Origin: Vicinamibacterales bacterium
GTDB taxonomy: Bacteria > Acidobacteriota > Vicinamibacteria > Vicinamibacterales > UBA2999
Reading direction: 5' to 3'
DNA: 64,000 nt
Assembly: GCA_041394705.1 (NCBI GenBank)
Contig: JAWKHS010000027.1
Coordinates: 1-64,000 of the forward strand
Positions 7,663-16,123 of the stretch are shown piece after piece. Positions within the stretch are counted from its first letter, which is position 1. Every line of letters begins with the position of its first letter. Below the pieces are notes generated by a model. It made no database searches. It was given only the letters and a program-made list of their open reading frames with translations, and had not been told where the DNA came from. The position numbers were made by a program, and so were the translations under genes.

Positions 7663-7891
7663 GTCGAAGCAGTGCGGACACGCGGACGTGCGTCTCGAGG
7701 TCGGCCTGGCGTTCGTGGGGGTGCGGCCAGTCCGGGTCGTGGAGCCGCGCCTGGCGTCTCAACTCCTCCGCGATGCGGAAGCCATCGGCGGCACCCATCC
7801 GGCCGATGCGCTCGCCCCAGTACGCGTCTTTGGCCTCGCGAACGCGGGCCCAGTCGCGGCGCACGTACTCACGGATCCCGCGGGTGATCAC
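7637..7891 (-). CDS. Small conserved-looking protein, partner of the nucleotidyltransferase
   Basis: 84 aa, charged and helical (EYVRRDWARVREAKDAYWGERI), no motif I recognise. It precedes and overlaps the nucleotidyltransferase gene by 26 bp, an arrangement typical of small regulators or antitoxins paired with MNT-type nucleotidyltransferases, so an antitoxin-like role is possible. The GTG start is 6 nt from a near-consensus -10 box TAGAAT (7898-7903), so the message is probably leaderless. Confidence 0.55.
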   Translation of the reverse strand: MITRGIREYVRRDWARVREAKDAYWGERIGRMGAADGFRIAEELRRQARLHDPDWPHPHERQADLETHVRVSALLRRADRARRA

Positions 7892-7897
7892 GCTGTC

Positions 7898-7903
7898 ATT
7901 CTA
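7898..7903 (-). promoter_or_regulatory. -10 box (TAGAAT) for a leaderless start at 7891
   Basis: TAGAAT on the minus strand matches the sigma-70 -10 consensus at 5 of 6 bases and ends 6 nt before the GTG at 7891. No Shine-Dalgarno lies between. One of the clearest examples of the leaderless layout seen repeatedly in this window. Confidence 0.5.
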
Positions 7904-7972
7904 GACGATGCGTTCCGCGCACTTCCTTCCGCTGCGCGCCGCGCACCCGGCGCGCACGGACACCGGCGCCCG

Positions 7973-8380
7973 CTATGGCCTCGGCTTCTCGTGCACGATC
8001 ATCCAGTTGAGGCCGAACCGGTCGCGCACCTGTCCGAACCGCGACGCGAAGAAGGTCTCCTGCATCGGCATCAGCACACGTCCGCCGTCGGCCAGCGCCG
8101 CGAACATCCGCTCCGCATCGGCGTCGCTCTCGACGCCGAGCGACAGGTAGGCGCTGCGCATCGGCTCGGCGCCCGGGATGTCGGCGCCCAGAAGCTCCGT
8201 GCCGCCCAGGGCGATCCGGGCGTGCAGCACGGCGTCCTGCCAGTCGGGCGGGAGCGGCGATGGACCGGGCGCCTCGCGGTGCGTGAGGCGCATGGTGACG
8301 GTGCCGCCGAGGTGCGTCTCGTAGTAGTTGAATGCCTCGGTGCACGTGCCCGCGAAGTTGACGTAGGTCGTCAAGGTCAT
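7973..8380 (-). CDS. VOC-family (PhnB/YjdN-like) protein
   Basis: 135 aa with the PhnB-type vicinal-oxygen-chelate layout: MTLTTYVNFAGTCTEAFNYYETHLGG, then VLHARIALGGTELLGAD, then YLSLGVESDADAERMFAALADGG and a C-terminal FASRFGQVRDRFGLNWMI. These proteins are metal-dependent dioxygenase/glyoxalase-like or binding proteins, often of unknown substrate. A purine-rich ribosome site (AGAAGGA) lies upstream. Stand-alone gene downstream of the winged-helix regulator and in the same direction. Confidence 0.85.
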   Translation of the reverse strand: MTLTTYVNFAGTCTEAFNYYETHLGGTVTMRLTHREAPGPSPLPPDWQDAVLHARIALGGTELLGADIPGAEPMRSAYLSLGVESDADAERMFAALADGGRVLMPMQETFFASRFGQVRDRFGLNWMIVHEKPRP

Positions 8381-8462
8381 CGATGTCGTTGTCCTTCTGC
8401 CAGGTGGGTCGAAGTATCGGAATCGCGGCGGTCGGCCGCGGTGCGATGCGGTCGTGCGCGTC

Positions 8463-10439
8463 TCACGGCGTGACCGAGATCGCGTCGTCGCGACGGGCGC
8501 GCACGTAGGCCAGCAGCCCGTCGAACTCGGCGCGGCCGCGCAGCGGATCCAGCAGCGGGTCGCGCTCGAAGAACGGCACGCACGGGAAGCCCGTGTCGGC
8601 CGCGATGCGGAGCCAGGTCACCGCCTGGTCCACGTCGCGCAACTGGGCGTAGGCCGTGCCGAAGCCGTAGGCGACGTGATGGTCGCGATAGGCGAGCTCG
8701 GTCACGCGCGCCAGCCGCACGCGCGCGCCGGCCGGGTCGCCCTGGGCGGCGAGCACCGCGGCGAGTGCCACGCCGGCGCGGGCCGCCGTGGATGCCGACG
8801 GCGCGGCGGCCAGCGTCTCCAGCATGGCGCGTCCCCGTTCGGCGCTCCCGGAGTAGTAGTAGGCCAGGGCCAGGTACGTGTCGCCGATGGCCTGGCTGCT
8901 CAGGCGGCTCACCTCCTCGAGCCGCGCACGCGCCGGCGCGAAGTCGCCGCTGAAGAGCGCGACGAGTGCCTCGATGCGGATCGGCTCCACGACGTCGGGA
9001 CCGTGGAGGCGCCGCCCCTGCTCGAGGGCGATCCGCGCGTCATCCATGTAGCCGAGGTGGTAGTACGCGGCGGCCGCGAACAGGTGCGCCTGCTCCAGGC
9101 CGGGGTTGAGGATCAGGGCCCGCCGGCTCGCCTCGATCGTCGTGTTCCAGTCGAACTCGCGCTTCCGTGCAATGGCCGCACGCGCGAGGTGCGCTTCGGC
9201 CAGCTCCCCATCGCGGTCGAGGGCATCGCGCGCGGCGGTCTCGGCGCGAGCGCCCCACGCTTCCACGTCTGGAGGGGGCGCGAACCGCAGGTACATGTCG
9301 GCGGAGGCCATCGCGAGGCCCGCCAGCGCGAGGGTGTAGCCGGGATCGCGGGCGAGCGCCGCTTCGAAGGCCCGCACGGCCTGCTGCGCGCCGTCCGGCG
9401 TGTAGGCGACCAGCGCGGCGCGGCCGCGCAGGTAGTCCTCGTAGGCGCCGGCGTCGGTCGTGTAGCGCCGGCGCCGGCGGTCCTGCTCACCCGCCGCGCG
9501 CCGCATGCGCAGAGCGCCGGCCACGCGCTCGGCGACCACGCCCTCGATATCGAAGATCCGATCGGCGCGCACGCGGAAGGTCTCGGTCCACGTCACGTCG
9601 CCGTTGGCCGCGCGCAGGTCGGTGGCGACCACCACGTCCTGCCCAGTCCGCGTCACGTCGCCGCTGAGCACGTGAGTGGCGTCGCCGTCGCTCCCGGCGC
9701 CGGGCGTCAGGCTGCCGCCGCTGCGCACGTCCGCCTGCCCGCCGAGGCGTTCCGCGATTGCGTGCGCCAGGCCGAGTCCGTTGATGGCTTCGGCATGGGA
9801 CACGAATGGGCGCACCGTCAGCGCGACCGAACCGGCGGACGCTGCGGCATCGACGGTGGCGGCCGGACGCCGCGCCTGCCAGGCCACCGCGGCGATGACC
9901 ATCGCCGCGACCGCCACTGCGCCCTGCGCCCAACGGCTCACGCGCGTGCGCGGTGCCGTGACGTCCGTGCCGCCCACCACCGGCGCAGGCGGGACGACGG
10001 CGTCGCTCGCCGCCGTGGCGGACCCGCCAGTCGGCGAATCGACTGACGCGCGTTCCCGCCGATCGGGCGGAGCGTCTGGCGTCGCGTCACGGGCGACTGG
10101 GTCCAACGGCACGAGCCAGCGGTACCCGCGTCGTGGCAGGGTCTGGATGAAGCGTGGCGACTCCGCGGTGTCGCCGAGCGCGGCGCGCAACTCGCGAACC
10201 GCGTGGTTCACGCCCTGCTCGAAGTCAACGAACGTGTCGCCGCTCCAGAGGGCGCGCTGGATCTCATCCCTCGAGACGACCTCGCGGGGCCTGGCGATCA
10301 GCAGGGCGAGCAGCTTGAGAGCTTGCGGACGGACCGGCACGAGCCGTCCGCTTTTCCAGAGTTCGACGGAGCGGGCGTCGAAGTCGAAAAGCCCGAAGCG
10401 AACACGGTTGTCTCCGCTCGACGTCTCCGGCTCGCGCAT
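8463..10439 (-). CDS. Winged-helix transcription regulator with TM segment and TPR repeats
   Basis: 658 aa. Residues about 12-110 form an OmpR/PhoB-type winged helix (RPQALKLLALLIARPREVVSRDEI and FIQTLPRRGYRWLVPL). A Pro/Ala linker and one membrane span (AQGAVAVAAMVIAAVAW, about 190-207) follow. Then comes a TolB/FlgO-like periplasmic-type segment (LAHAIAERLGG, THVLSGDVTRTGQDVVV) and a long helical array of TPR units (from about residue 335). This CadC-like layout is abundant in Acidobacteria and is thought to couple envelope signals to transcription. A CATAAT box (10461-10466) lies about 21 nt before the ATG. Targets unknown. Confidence 0.85.
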   Translation of the reverse strand: MREPETSSGDNRVRFGLFDFDARSVELWKSGRLVPVRPQALKLLALLIARPREVVSRDEIQRALWSGDTFVDFEQGVNHAVRELRAALGDTAESPRFIQTLPRRGYRWLVPLDPVARDATPDAPPDRRERASVDSPTGGSATAASDAVVPPAPVVGGTDVTAPRTRVSRWAQGAVAVAAMVIAAVAWQARRPAATVDAAASAGSVALTVRPFVSHAEAINGLGLAHAIAERLGGQADVRSGGSLTPGAGSDGDATHVLSGDVTRTGQDVVVATDLRAANGDVTWTETFRVRADRIFDIEGVVAERVAGALRMRRAAGEQDRRRRRYTTDAGAYEDYLRGRAALVAYTPDGAQQAVRAFEAALARDPGYTLALAGLAMASADMYLRFAPPPDVEAWGARAETAARDALDRDGELAEAHLARAAIARKREFDWNTTIEASRRALILNPGLEQAHLFAAAAYYHLGYMDDARIALEQGRRLHGPDVVEPIRIEALVALFSGDFAPARARLEEVSRLSSQAIGDTYLALAYYYSGSAERGRAMLETLAAAPSASTAARAGVALAAVLAAQGDPAGARVRLARVTELAYRDHHVAYGFGTAYAQLRDVDQAVTWLRIAADTGFPCVPFFERDPLLDPLRGRAEFDGLLAYVRARRDDAISVTP

Positions 10440-10598
10440 CTCGAGGCCCCAGGGCGCCCCATTATGACCTCAACCGTATCGAGGTGCTGCCGTAACCGTC
10501 GGCGCCGCAATTACTTCCGGTTTCATCTGAATTCCATCCGCGCTCCATGGCCAAGTCGCGGCCGCATCGGTGAGCATCCGTGACGGGAGGAACGTCGA

Positions 10599-11273
10599 AT
10601 GAGACCATCACCCTTGTCGGTTCGCTTACTGGTCCTCGCGTGTGTCGGGGCCGTCGTGGGTGCGGCCACCCTGTCGGCGCACGTGGTGAAGGGCCGCCTG
10701 GCGCCGGCAGCCGCCACCGCCTTCGTGTCCAGCCCCACGGCCGGCTCAGACCCCCCGATCCCCGTGCGCTGGGGCACTGCCCCGGCGGGCGCCACCGGCC
10801 TGAGCGTCGCCTGCTTCTACGTGGCCAACACCTCCCCCGCACGGCTCGATCGACCCGGGTGGCCGCGCGTGACCGCCGCGGGCTTCGAACTGCCGGGCCA
10901 AGGCTCCGGCTTCGCATTGGTGGAGCCGCTCGACGGCGACTGGGAACTGGTGGAGAACGTCGGCGCGGCGCTCGACGGCATCCCCGTGACCCTCGACTTC
11001 GCCATCGTCGCCCGCGCGAATCCCGCCGGCTGGAAGCCCAGGCATCCCCACGAGCTGCCGGGCATCGAGCCTGAACAGGCGCCGACGCGCGGCAGCGGGA
11101 CGCGCTTCTGCGTGAGCGGACCGTTCCCGGAGACGGTCGCGGGGACGCCGGACACGATCGAGCAGGTCCTCAACGGCGTCGTCGTGCGATTCGACGGCGT
11201 AGACGACGTCCACCGAGGCCGGGACCTTGGCGTGTGGGACAACCCGGCGCGGCTCATTCCGCTGTATCCCTGA
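10599..11273 (+). CDS. Secreted hypothetical protein
   Basis: 224 aa with a cleavable signal peptide (LSVRLLVLACVGAVVGAATLSA) and a GGAGG ribosome site 8-9 nt before the ATG. The mature part is Pro/Gly-rich with motifs PIPVRWGTAPAG, FCVSGPFPETV and VVRFDGVDDVHRGRDLGVWDN. I do not recognise a family. It is divergent from the winged-helix regulator (160 bp apart), which may control it. Confidence 0.6.
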   Translation: MRPSPLSVRLLVLACVGAVVGAATLSAHVVKGRLAPAAATAFVSSPTAGSDPPIPVRWGTAPAGATGLSVACFYVANTSPARLDRPGWPRVTAAGFELPGQGSGFALVEPLDGDWELVENVGAALDGIPVTLDFAIVARANPAGWKPRHPHELPGIEPEQAPTRGSGTRFCVSGPFPETVAGTPDTIEQVLNGVVVRFDGVDDVHRGRDLGVWDNPARLIPLYP

Positions 11274-11470
11274 GCCAGACGTTCGACAGCGTCTCGCCGT
11301 CACCGCGAACACGCGATGTCGCTCGGGCCGGTCGCGCGTCGCAGCGCGGCCGGCCGACGTTCGCGAGCGGTGTCGGCGGTCGCGCGTCCCGCGACGTTCG
11401 GTCGCGTCCAGTCGAAACGGTCGAGGCGCATGACGGTGCGGCCGCCACTCCGGCGACACGGCGCGGGCCC

Positions 11471-11499
11471 TTGACAGCCGTCGGACGATCGAGTGACAT
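11471..11499 (+). promoter_or_regulatory. Sigma-70-like promoter (TTGACA / TGACAT, 17-bp spacer)
   Basis: A perfect -35 TTGACA (11471-11476) is followed after 17 bp by TGACAT (11494-11499). That -10 ends 8 nt before ATG 11508, placing the predicted transcription start at the start codon itself. This argues for ATG 11508 over the upstream GTG 11493, which would overlap the promoter. Confidence 0.5.
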
Positions 11500-11507
11500 C
11501 GCGCACC

Positions 11508-12044
11508 ATGCGTGTCCTGACCGTGTCGATCGCTCTCGCGCTGACCGTCTCCGCCGTGGCCGCCGGCGACCAGAGCCGCTCGCGCACGCCGCCGCGCGAC
11601 CGCGGAGAAGCGTCCATGACCCTCGCCAACGTGGCGTGGGTGGCCAGCGGGGCGACCGCCAGGCCGACCGGCGGCCGGCTGAGAATCGAGGCCAACCGCA
11701 GCCAGCGGAGCAACGGCGTCAGCAGCCGGCAGTCGCTGATCCTGGTGCTCGACAACTACACGGGCCCGGGCGACTACGTGGCGTCGCCGATCGGGTCGAT
11801 GTTCATCGGGGTGGGCATCGACACCGCGGCGCTCGCCGCCGCGGAGGGCAACGACGACGCGGCCACGAAGGCCGCGATCGCCACATTGTCCAAGGCCAAA
11901 CGCATGCAGCTGATGGGCGCCAAGGTGACCATCACGGCCGTCAGCGACACCGAGATCTCGGGGACGTTCTCCCGGCCGAGTACGGCGCGCGTCGACGCGC
12001 CCGCGATCAGCAACGGGACGTTTCGCGCCGTCGTGCGCCCGTAG
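11508..12044 (+). CDS. Secreted hypothetical protein
   Basis: 178 aa starting MRVLTVSIALALTVSAVAAG, a clean signal peptide. The mature domain reads NVAWVASGATARPTGGRLRIEANR, LILVLDNYTGPGDYVASP and ITAVSDTEISGTFSRPS. It looks like a small beta-sandwich similar in style to secreted acidobacterial proteins of the DUF6252 type (gap-closing GTF strand at the end), but I would not assign the family firmly. Convergent with the serine hydrolase gene; a hairpin lies between them. Confidence 0.6.
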   Translation: MRVLTVSIALALTVSAVAAGDQSRSRTPPRDRGEASMTLANVAWVASGATARPTGGRLRIEANRSQRSNGVSSRQSLILVLDNYTGPGDYVASPIGSMFIGVGIDTAALAAAEGNDDAATKAAIATLSKAKRMQLMGAKVTITAVSDTEISGTFSRPSTARVDAPAISNGTFRAVVRP

Positions 12045-12079
12045 CCCCGGACGGCCGGGCGCGCACGCGCCTGCGGCGG

Positions 12080-12103
12080 GCGCCGGACACATCGGTCCGG
12101 CGC
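12080..12103. terminator. Hairpin between convergent genes, possible bidirectional terminator
   Basis: Perfect 9-bp stem GCGCCGGAC (12080-12088) and GTCCGGCGC (12095-12103) with a 6-nt loop, in the 68-bp gap between the ends of two convergent genes. There is no T run, so if it terminates it would work as a U-less GC-rich hairpin. Confidence 0.4.
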
Positions 12104-12112
12104 CGCTCCGGA

Positions 12113-13318
12113 CTAGTGCTGCTGCATCGAGGCCGGGCGGATCGCCGCCACGACACGCTTGGCGAACTCCGCCTCGTTGCCCCGGTGCCAGCGCCACACG
12201 ACCACCAGGTCCTGATCCGGCAGGATCACGATGGTGTTGCTGCCGGCGCCCTTGGCGCCGAACGCGTTGGCCGGCAGGCCCGGATAGTTCTTGCCCTGCG
12301 TGTTCAGCCACCACAGGTAGCCGTAGTCGGGACCGTTCGCGCTCGGCGTGACCGCCGCCTTCACGTACGCGGGGGGCACGATCTGTTTGTCGCCCCACTT
12401 GCCGCCGCGGAGCCAGAGATACCCGAAGCGCGCCATGTCCATGGCGTTGATCCAGACGCCGCCGCCCCAGCGCGTGCCGCCGCTGACCGACGCCAGCCGC
12501 CGGCCGTCCACGTCGACGAAGCTGTTGTGATAGGGAATCCAGCGCCAGGTGTTGGACGCGCCGATCGGGTCCATCACCTCGCGCCGGAACACGTCGGGCA
12601 CCGATTCCTTGAAGACCCGCAGCAGGGACAGGCCGAGCCGGTTGATGCGGACGTCGTTGTATTCGTAGTAGGTGCCGGGACGCTTCAGTTCCCGCGGCTT
12701 GCGCTCACCCTCACCGAACGCCGCCTTGCCGACGAAGTCGTCCTTCTTGCCGAACATCGTGCCTTCCCACTCGGTCTCCTGCTGCAAATGCATCTTCCAG
12801 GTGACCTGGGCGTTCCTGGGCGTGTCGTAGCCGCCGTCCTTCACCAGGCGGCCGACGGGCTCGTCCACGCTCGGGATCTTGCCGTCGCGCATCGCGATGG
12901 CGGCGACGGTGGACATCATGCTCTTGGCCACCGAGTAGGTCGGGTCGGCCCACGTCGGGTCGCCGAACTCGGCCACGACGTAGCCCTTGTAGATGACGAC
13001 GCCGTTCGTGTGGGCGCGGATGTTCGGCACCGACCCCAGCATCGACCCGAAGATGCGCTCCTGGTCGCTGAAGTCCATTTCGCGGGTGGTCTCGTGCGTC
13101 CTGGCGTACTCGACGGCCTCGTCGAGCGCCGCCTGGTCCATGCCGAGCTCGGCCGCCGACTTCTTCGCCCACGTGCCGGGCGGCGGGTAGTAGACGGCGG
13201 CGGCCTGCTCCGCGGCGGCCGCCTGGACGGCTATAGTGGCGGCCGGACCGTGGTGCAGGGCGACGAACGAGGCGCCGGCCAGGAGCGCGGAGGCCGTGAC
13301 CGAGAGGCCGAATCTCAT
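12113..13318 (-). CDS. Secreted serine hydrolase (class C beta-lactamase/DD-peptidase fold)
   Basis: 401 aa with an N-terminal signal (VTASALLAGASFVAL). Active-site motifs of the AmpC/esterase-EstB fold: S129-V-A-K132 (TYSVAKSMM), YEYND with Tyr as general base, and AKGAG in place of the KTG box. The function could be esterase, DD-peptidase or amidase; true beta-lactamase activity cannot be inferred. The ribosome site (GGGGAG) lies inside a 10-bp hairpin at 13328-13354, so translation may be controlled. It is one of four SxxK hydrolases in the window. Confidence 0.85.
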   Translation of the reverse strand: MRFGLSVTASALLAGASFVALHHGPAATIAVQAAAAEQAAAVYYPPPGTWAKKSAAELGMDQAALDEAVEYARTHETTREMDFSDQERIFGSMLGSVPNIRAHTNGVVIYKGYVVAEFGDPTWADPTYSVAKSMMSTVAAIAMRDGKIPSVDEPVGRLVKDGGYDTPRNAQVTWKMHLQQETEWEGTMFGKKDDFVGKAAFGEGERKPRELKRPGTYYEYNDVRINRLGLSLLRVFKESVPDVFRREVMDPIGASNTWRWIPYHNSFVDVDGRRLASVSGGTRWGGGVWINAMDMARFGYLWLRGGKWGDKQIVPPAYVKAAVTPSANGPDYGYLWWLNTQGKNYPGLPANAFGAKGAGSNTIVILPDQDLVVVWRWHRGNEAEFAKRVVAAIRPASMQQH

Positions 13319-13327
13319 GGTGAATCT

Positions 13328-13363
13328 CCCCGCCGCGAAGCCGCCGCGGCGGGGACTACTCTA
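13328..13363 (-). promoter_or_regulatory. -10 box followed by a 5' UTR hairpin covering the Shine-Dalgarno
   Basis: On the minus strand TAGAGT (13358-13363) predicts a start near 13351, right where a perfect 10-bp stem begins: CCCCGCCGCG (rc of 13345-13354) and CGCGGCGGGG (rc of 13328-13337) with a 7-nt loop. The 3' arm includes four Gs of the ribosome site GGGGAG (13326-13331). In the RNA, ribosome access to the serine hydrolase would require melting this stem. Structure is seen directly; regulation is inference. Confidence 0.5.
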
Positions 13364-13413
13364 CACCGGGGGCGGGCCGGGACGGCGCCGGGAATGGCCG
13401 CCGCCCGGGGGCC

Positions 13414-16092
13414 TCAGTACGCGGGCCCGAGCAGCACCGCGTTGATGAAGAGCAGCATCGTCCCCTCGGCGTAACCGCGGTAGGTGGGCTCCTCGGCGAA
13501 GCCGATGACGTGGCCCTGCCCCATCGGCTCGTGCATCAGGTACGCCTTGCGGACGAGGAGATCCTGGCCTTCCGGCCAGATGAGGCCCGAGGCGACCAGG
13601 TGCTCTTTGTCGGCGTAGTAGACGACGTTGCGACCGGCGTTCAGCTTGATCGGCGCGAACACCCGCGAGCCCTCGATCACGACCTGTGTCTCGGCGTCCT
13701 GGCCCGCGCTCAGCCAGTGGTCGGTGTCCACCGTGGCCCGCAGCAGCGCGCCGGGCTGCGCGTCGGGCCGTTCGCGATCGGGCTGGATCGCCTTGTCGTA
13801 GTCCTGGGTCGCCGAGGCGCCCGTGGGCTTCTGGTCGGACGGCGGCGGCAGGTCGGGCTTGCCGTCCTTCAGGAGCGCGTTGGTGTCGAGCAGGCCGGCC
13901 TGCGTGGTGGCGGCCCACCGCGTGGCCTCCGCCAGGGTGACGAGGGTCCCGCCCTGGCGGATCCAGTCCTTCAGCCGGCTCAGGACCGCGCCGCCGATGG
14001 CGTCGGCGTAGTTGCCCGAGGGCAGCACGACCACGTCGTAATCCGACAAGTTCGCGCGCCCGAGGGCGCTCGTCCGCACCGCGGTGACGGCCACGCCGTA
14101 GCGGCGTTCGAGCACGAAGCGCGTCCAACCCGCCGACAGCGTGGACGTGGGCGCATCCCACGCCAGCAGCACGCGAGGCGGCTTCACGAACGCCACGTCC
14201 GGACTGCCGAGCGACGTCCCGGATTCCACGTACGCCGAGTCGATCGGCACCACCTCGGCGCCGTGCTTCGTCGCCAGCACCGACATCCGCTGCGGGAGAT
14301 CGGCGGGATTGCCGGCCGTCCGGATGAGCGCCGTGCCGATCGGATACGAGCGGCCGCCCAGCGTGAAAGCGCCGCCCACGCTGTGGACGCGCAGGCCGTC
14401 GGCCAGCGCCTCCGCCGTCAGCGCCGCGCCGGCCGCGCCCCACGGCACGAGATAGCCGACCGTGGCCGGGCCCACCGTCCGCGCCGGCGGCGGGGCATCG
14501 TAGGCGGCCGAGACCGGGTCCGCCTTGGCCGTGATGGCCGCGGGGCTCGTCACCACCTCCACGTCGAACATCAGCGGCAGGCTCCAGGCCGTGATGTCGT
14601 AGATCTGGTCCGGCTGGCGGCGCTGCCGGCGCTCCTCCTGGCGCGCGATGAAGGCCGCGTCCTGCTTCGTGTCCGCGTCGAGCAGGTTGCGGACGAGCCG
14701 GGCCGCGGGCTGGGCGTTCGACACCAGGTACGCACCCGCGGGCACCTTCCGCGTGCCGATCGTGAGGGCCTCGGTGGCGCGCCTGACCTCGATGCCCTGC
14801 GTGGCCAGGTTGCGCGCGAGCGCCGCCGTCCGCGATGGATCATGTCCGGGCAGCAGTACGTACTCGCGCACGGCCGCCTTCTCGCCCTCCGTCACGGCGC
14901 TCCGCCGGAAGTCGATGAAGTCGCGCACCAGCCGCTCCCGGTTCCGGGCCGCCGTGATCGCGGTCGTGATGGCGGAGTTGAAGTGGTGCATGACGCCGTC
15001 GCGGAACGTCATGACCGTGCCGTCGGTGCGGGCGAACGAGAGCGCGCGGGCCGACGCCTGCTCGTAGGTCATGCCGATCGAGCCGTGCATCATCGGCCAG
15101 CTGTCCCCGTAGCCCGGGTAGAAGCCGTCGTAGACCTCGCGGATGTAGTACGGCCAGCCGCGCTCGTCGAAGCGGGCGGCGTTGGCCTTGCCGAACAGCT
15201 CGAACCCGTCGCGCTGGGCCTTCGTGTAGTGCGGGTTGATGGGATCGGCCGGCGGGGCGAAGTAATAGGTGTTGTTGCCGCCCTGCTCGTGGAGGTCCAC
15301 GTTGACCTCCGGGAAATACTCGAGGGCGATCTTGATGCGGCCGCGCGTCTCCGGCTGGGTCTGGGCGAACCAGTCGCGGTTCATGTCGAACAGGTAGTGG
15401 TTCGACCGTCCGCCCGGCCAGGGCTCGTCGTGCTCGGCGTTGTAGGGCGTCGGGTCGGGCGACGCCGCCCGGCCCTGCAGGTTCTGGAAGATGAACCGCG
15501 CACGGCCGTCCGGATTCTGCATCGGGTCGATGAGCACGAGGGCGTCGCGCAGCACCTGGTCGACGCCCGCGTCCCCGCGGGCCGCGAGCAGGTGGTACGC
15601 CTCGAGCAGCGCCGCGTCGCCGGAGCTGATCTCGTTCCCGTGGACGCCGTGCACCAGCCACACCACCACGGGCAACGTCGCGGACAGGCGCTCGGCCTCC
15701 GCGGCCGAGAGCCCCCGCGGATCGGCAGCCCGCGCGATGTCGGCCTTCACCCGATCGAGCGCCGCGATCCGCTCGGCGCTCCCGACGACGAGCAGCCACA
15801 GCGGGCGTCCCTCCCACGTCCGCGCGTACTCCACGAGCGTCGTGCGCTCGGGCGCGGCCTGGGCCAGCGCGCGCAGGTAGACGCCCATCTGCTCGGGCGT
15901 CGTGATCTCGGCGCCGTGGTCGTGGCCGACCACCTGCCGGAGCGTCGGGATCTTCGGGTCGTACTGAGCGCCGGGCCAGAACGGCTCGTCACCCGACTGG
16001 GCGCCTGCCAGCCTCGCGACGGAGAGGACGACGACGGACAGGACGGCGATCGAACTATGCGCGCATGGCCCGCCAGTGTAACAGCGGGCCAC
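13414..16092 (-). CDS. Large secreted M14-family zinc carboxypeptidase
   Basis: 892 aa. A signal-like segment (SSIAVLSVVVLSVARLAGA) is followed by an M14 peptidase domain: zinc ligands H151 and E154 (VHGVHGNE), substrate-binding NPDGR (193-197) and FDMNRDW (236-241), third ligand H268 (VNVDLHEQGG) and a candidate catalytic Glu in GMTYEQASA. The C-terminal half, from about 520, looks like a class-I amidotransferase/DUF4350-like fold (YDVVVLPSGNYADAIGG, GGTLVTLAEATRWA), common in these roughly 900-aa enzymes. Likely degrades peptides outside the cytoplasm. The GTG start is suspect: a -10-like box lies inside the annotated N-terminus, and a 1-base shift would give a better signal peptide from a downstream ATG. 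Confidence 0.85.
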   Translation of the reverse strand: MARCYTGGPCAHSSIAVLSVVVLSVARLAGAQSGDEPFWPGAQYDPKIPTLRQVVGHDHGAEITTPEQMGVYLRALAQAAPERTTLVEYARTWEGRPLWLLVVGSAERIAALDRVKADIARAADPRGLSAAEAERLSATLPVVVWLVHGVHGNEISSGDAALLEAYHLLAARGDAGVDQVLRDALVLIDPMQNPDGRARFIFQNLQGRAASPDPTPYNAEHDEPWPGGRSNHYLFDMNRDWFAQTQPETRGRIKIALEYFPEVNVDLHEQGGNNTYYFAPPADPINPHYTKAQRDGFELFGKANAARFDERGWPYYIREVYDGFYPGYGDSWPMMHGSIGMTYEQASARALSFARTDGTVMTFRDGVMHHFNSAITTAITAARNRERLVRDFIDFRRSAVTEGEKAAVREYVLLPGHDPSRTAALARNLATQGIEVRRATEALTIGTRKVPAGAYLVSNAQPAARLVRNLLDADTKQDAAFIARQEERRQRRQPDQIYDITAWSLPLMFDVEVVTSPAAITAKADPVSAAYDAPPPARTVGPATVGYLVPWGAAGAALTAEALADGLRVHSVGGAFTLGGRSYPIGTALIRTAGNPADLPQRMSVLATKHGAEVVPIDSAYVESGTSLGSPDVAFVKPPRVLLAWDAPTSTLSAGWTRFVLERRYGVAVTAVRTSALGRANLSDYDVVVLPSGNYADAIGGAVLSRLKDWIRQGGTLVTLAEATRWAATTQAGLLDTNALLKDGKPDLPPPSDQKPTGASATQDYDKAIQPDRERPDAQPGALLRATVDTDHWLSAGQDAETQVVIEGSRVFAPIKLNAGRNVVYYADKEHLVASGLIWPEGQDLLVRKAYLMHEPMGQGHVIGFAEEPTYRGYAEGTMLLFINAVLLGPAY
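16075..16080 (-). promoter_or_regulatory. -10-like TACACT inside the annotated start of the M14 peptidase
   Basis: TACACT is 8 nt before an ATG that would give only Met-Arg-Ala-stop. Dropping one base (the T of the TAG) restores MRASSIAVLSVVVLSVA in the peptidase frame. Either this is the true promoter and there is a frameshift (real or assembly), or the box is chance. Confidence 0.35.
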
Positions 16093-16123
16093 GGCGGCGA
16101 CGGCGCGGTGCGCGGGGGGACGG

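Noticed and set aside
12113..13318. Beta-lactam resistance gene
   Set aside because: The SxxK fold is shared by esterases and DD-peptidases, and the KTG box is altered to KGAG. Resistance cannot be inferred for this or the other SxxK proteins here.
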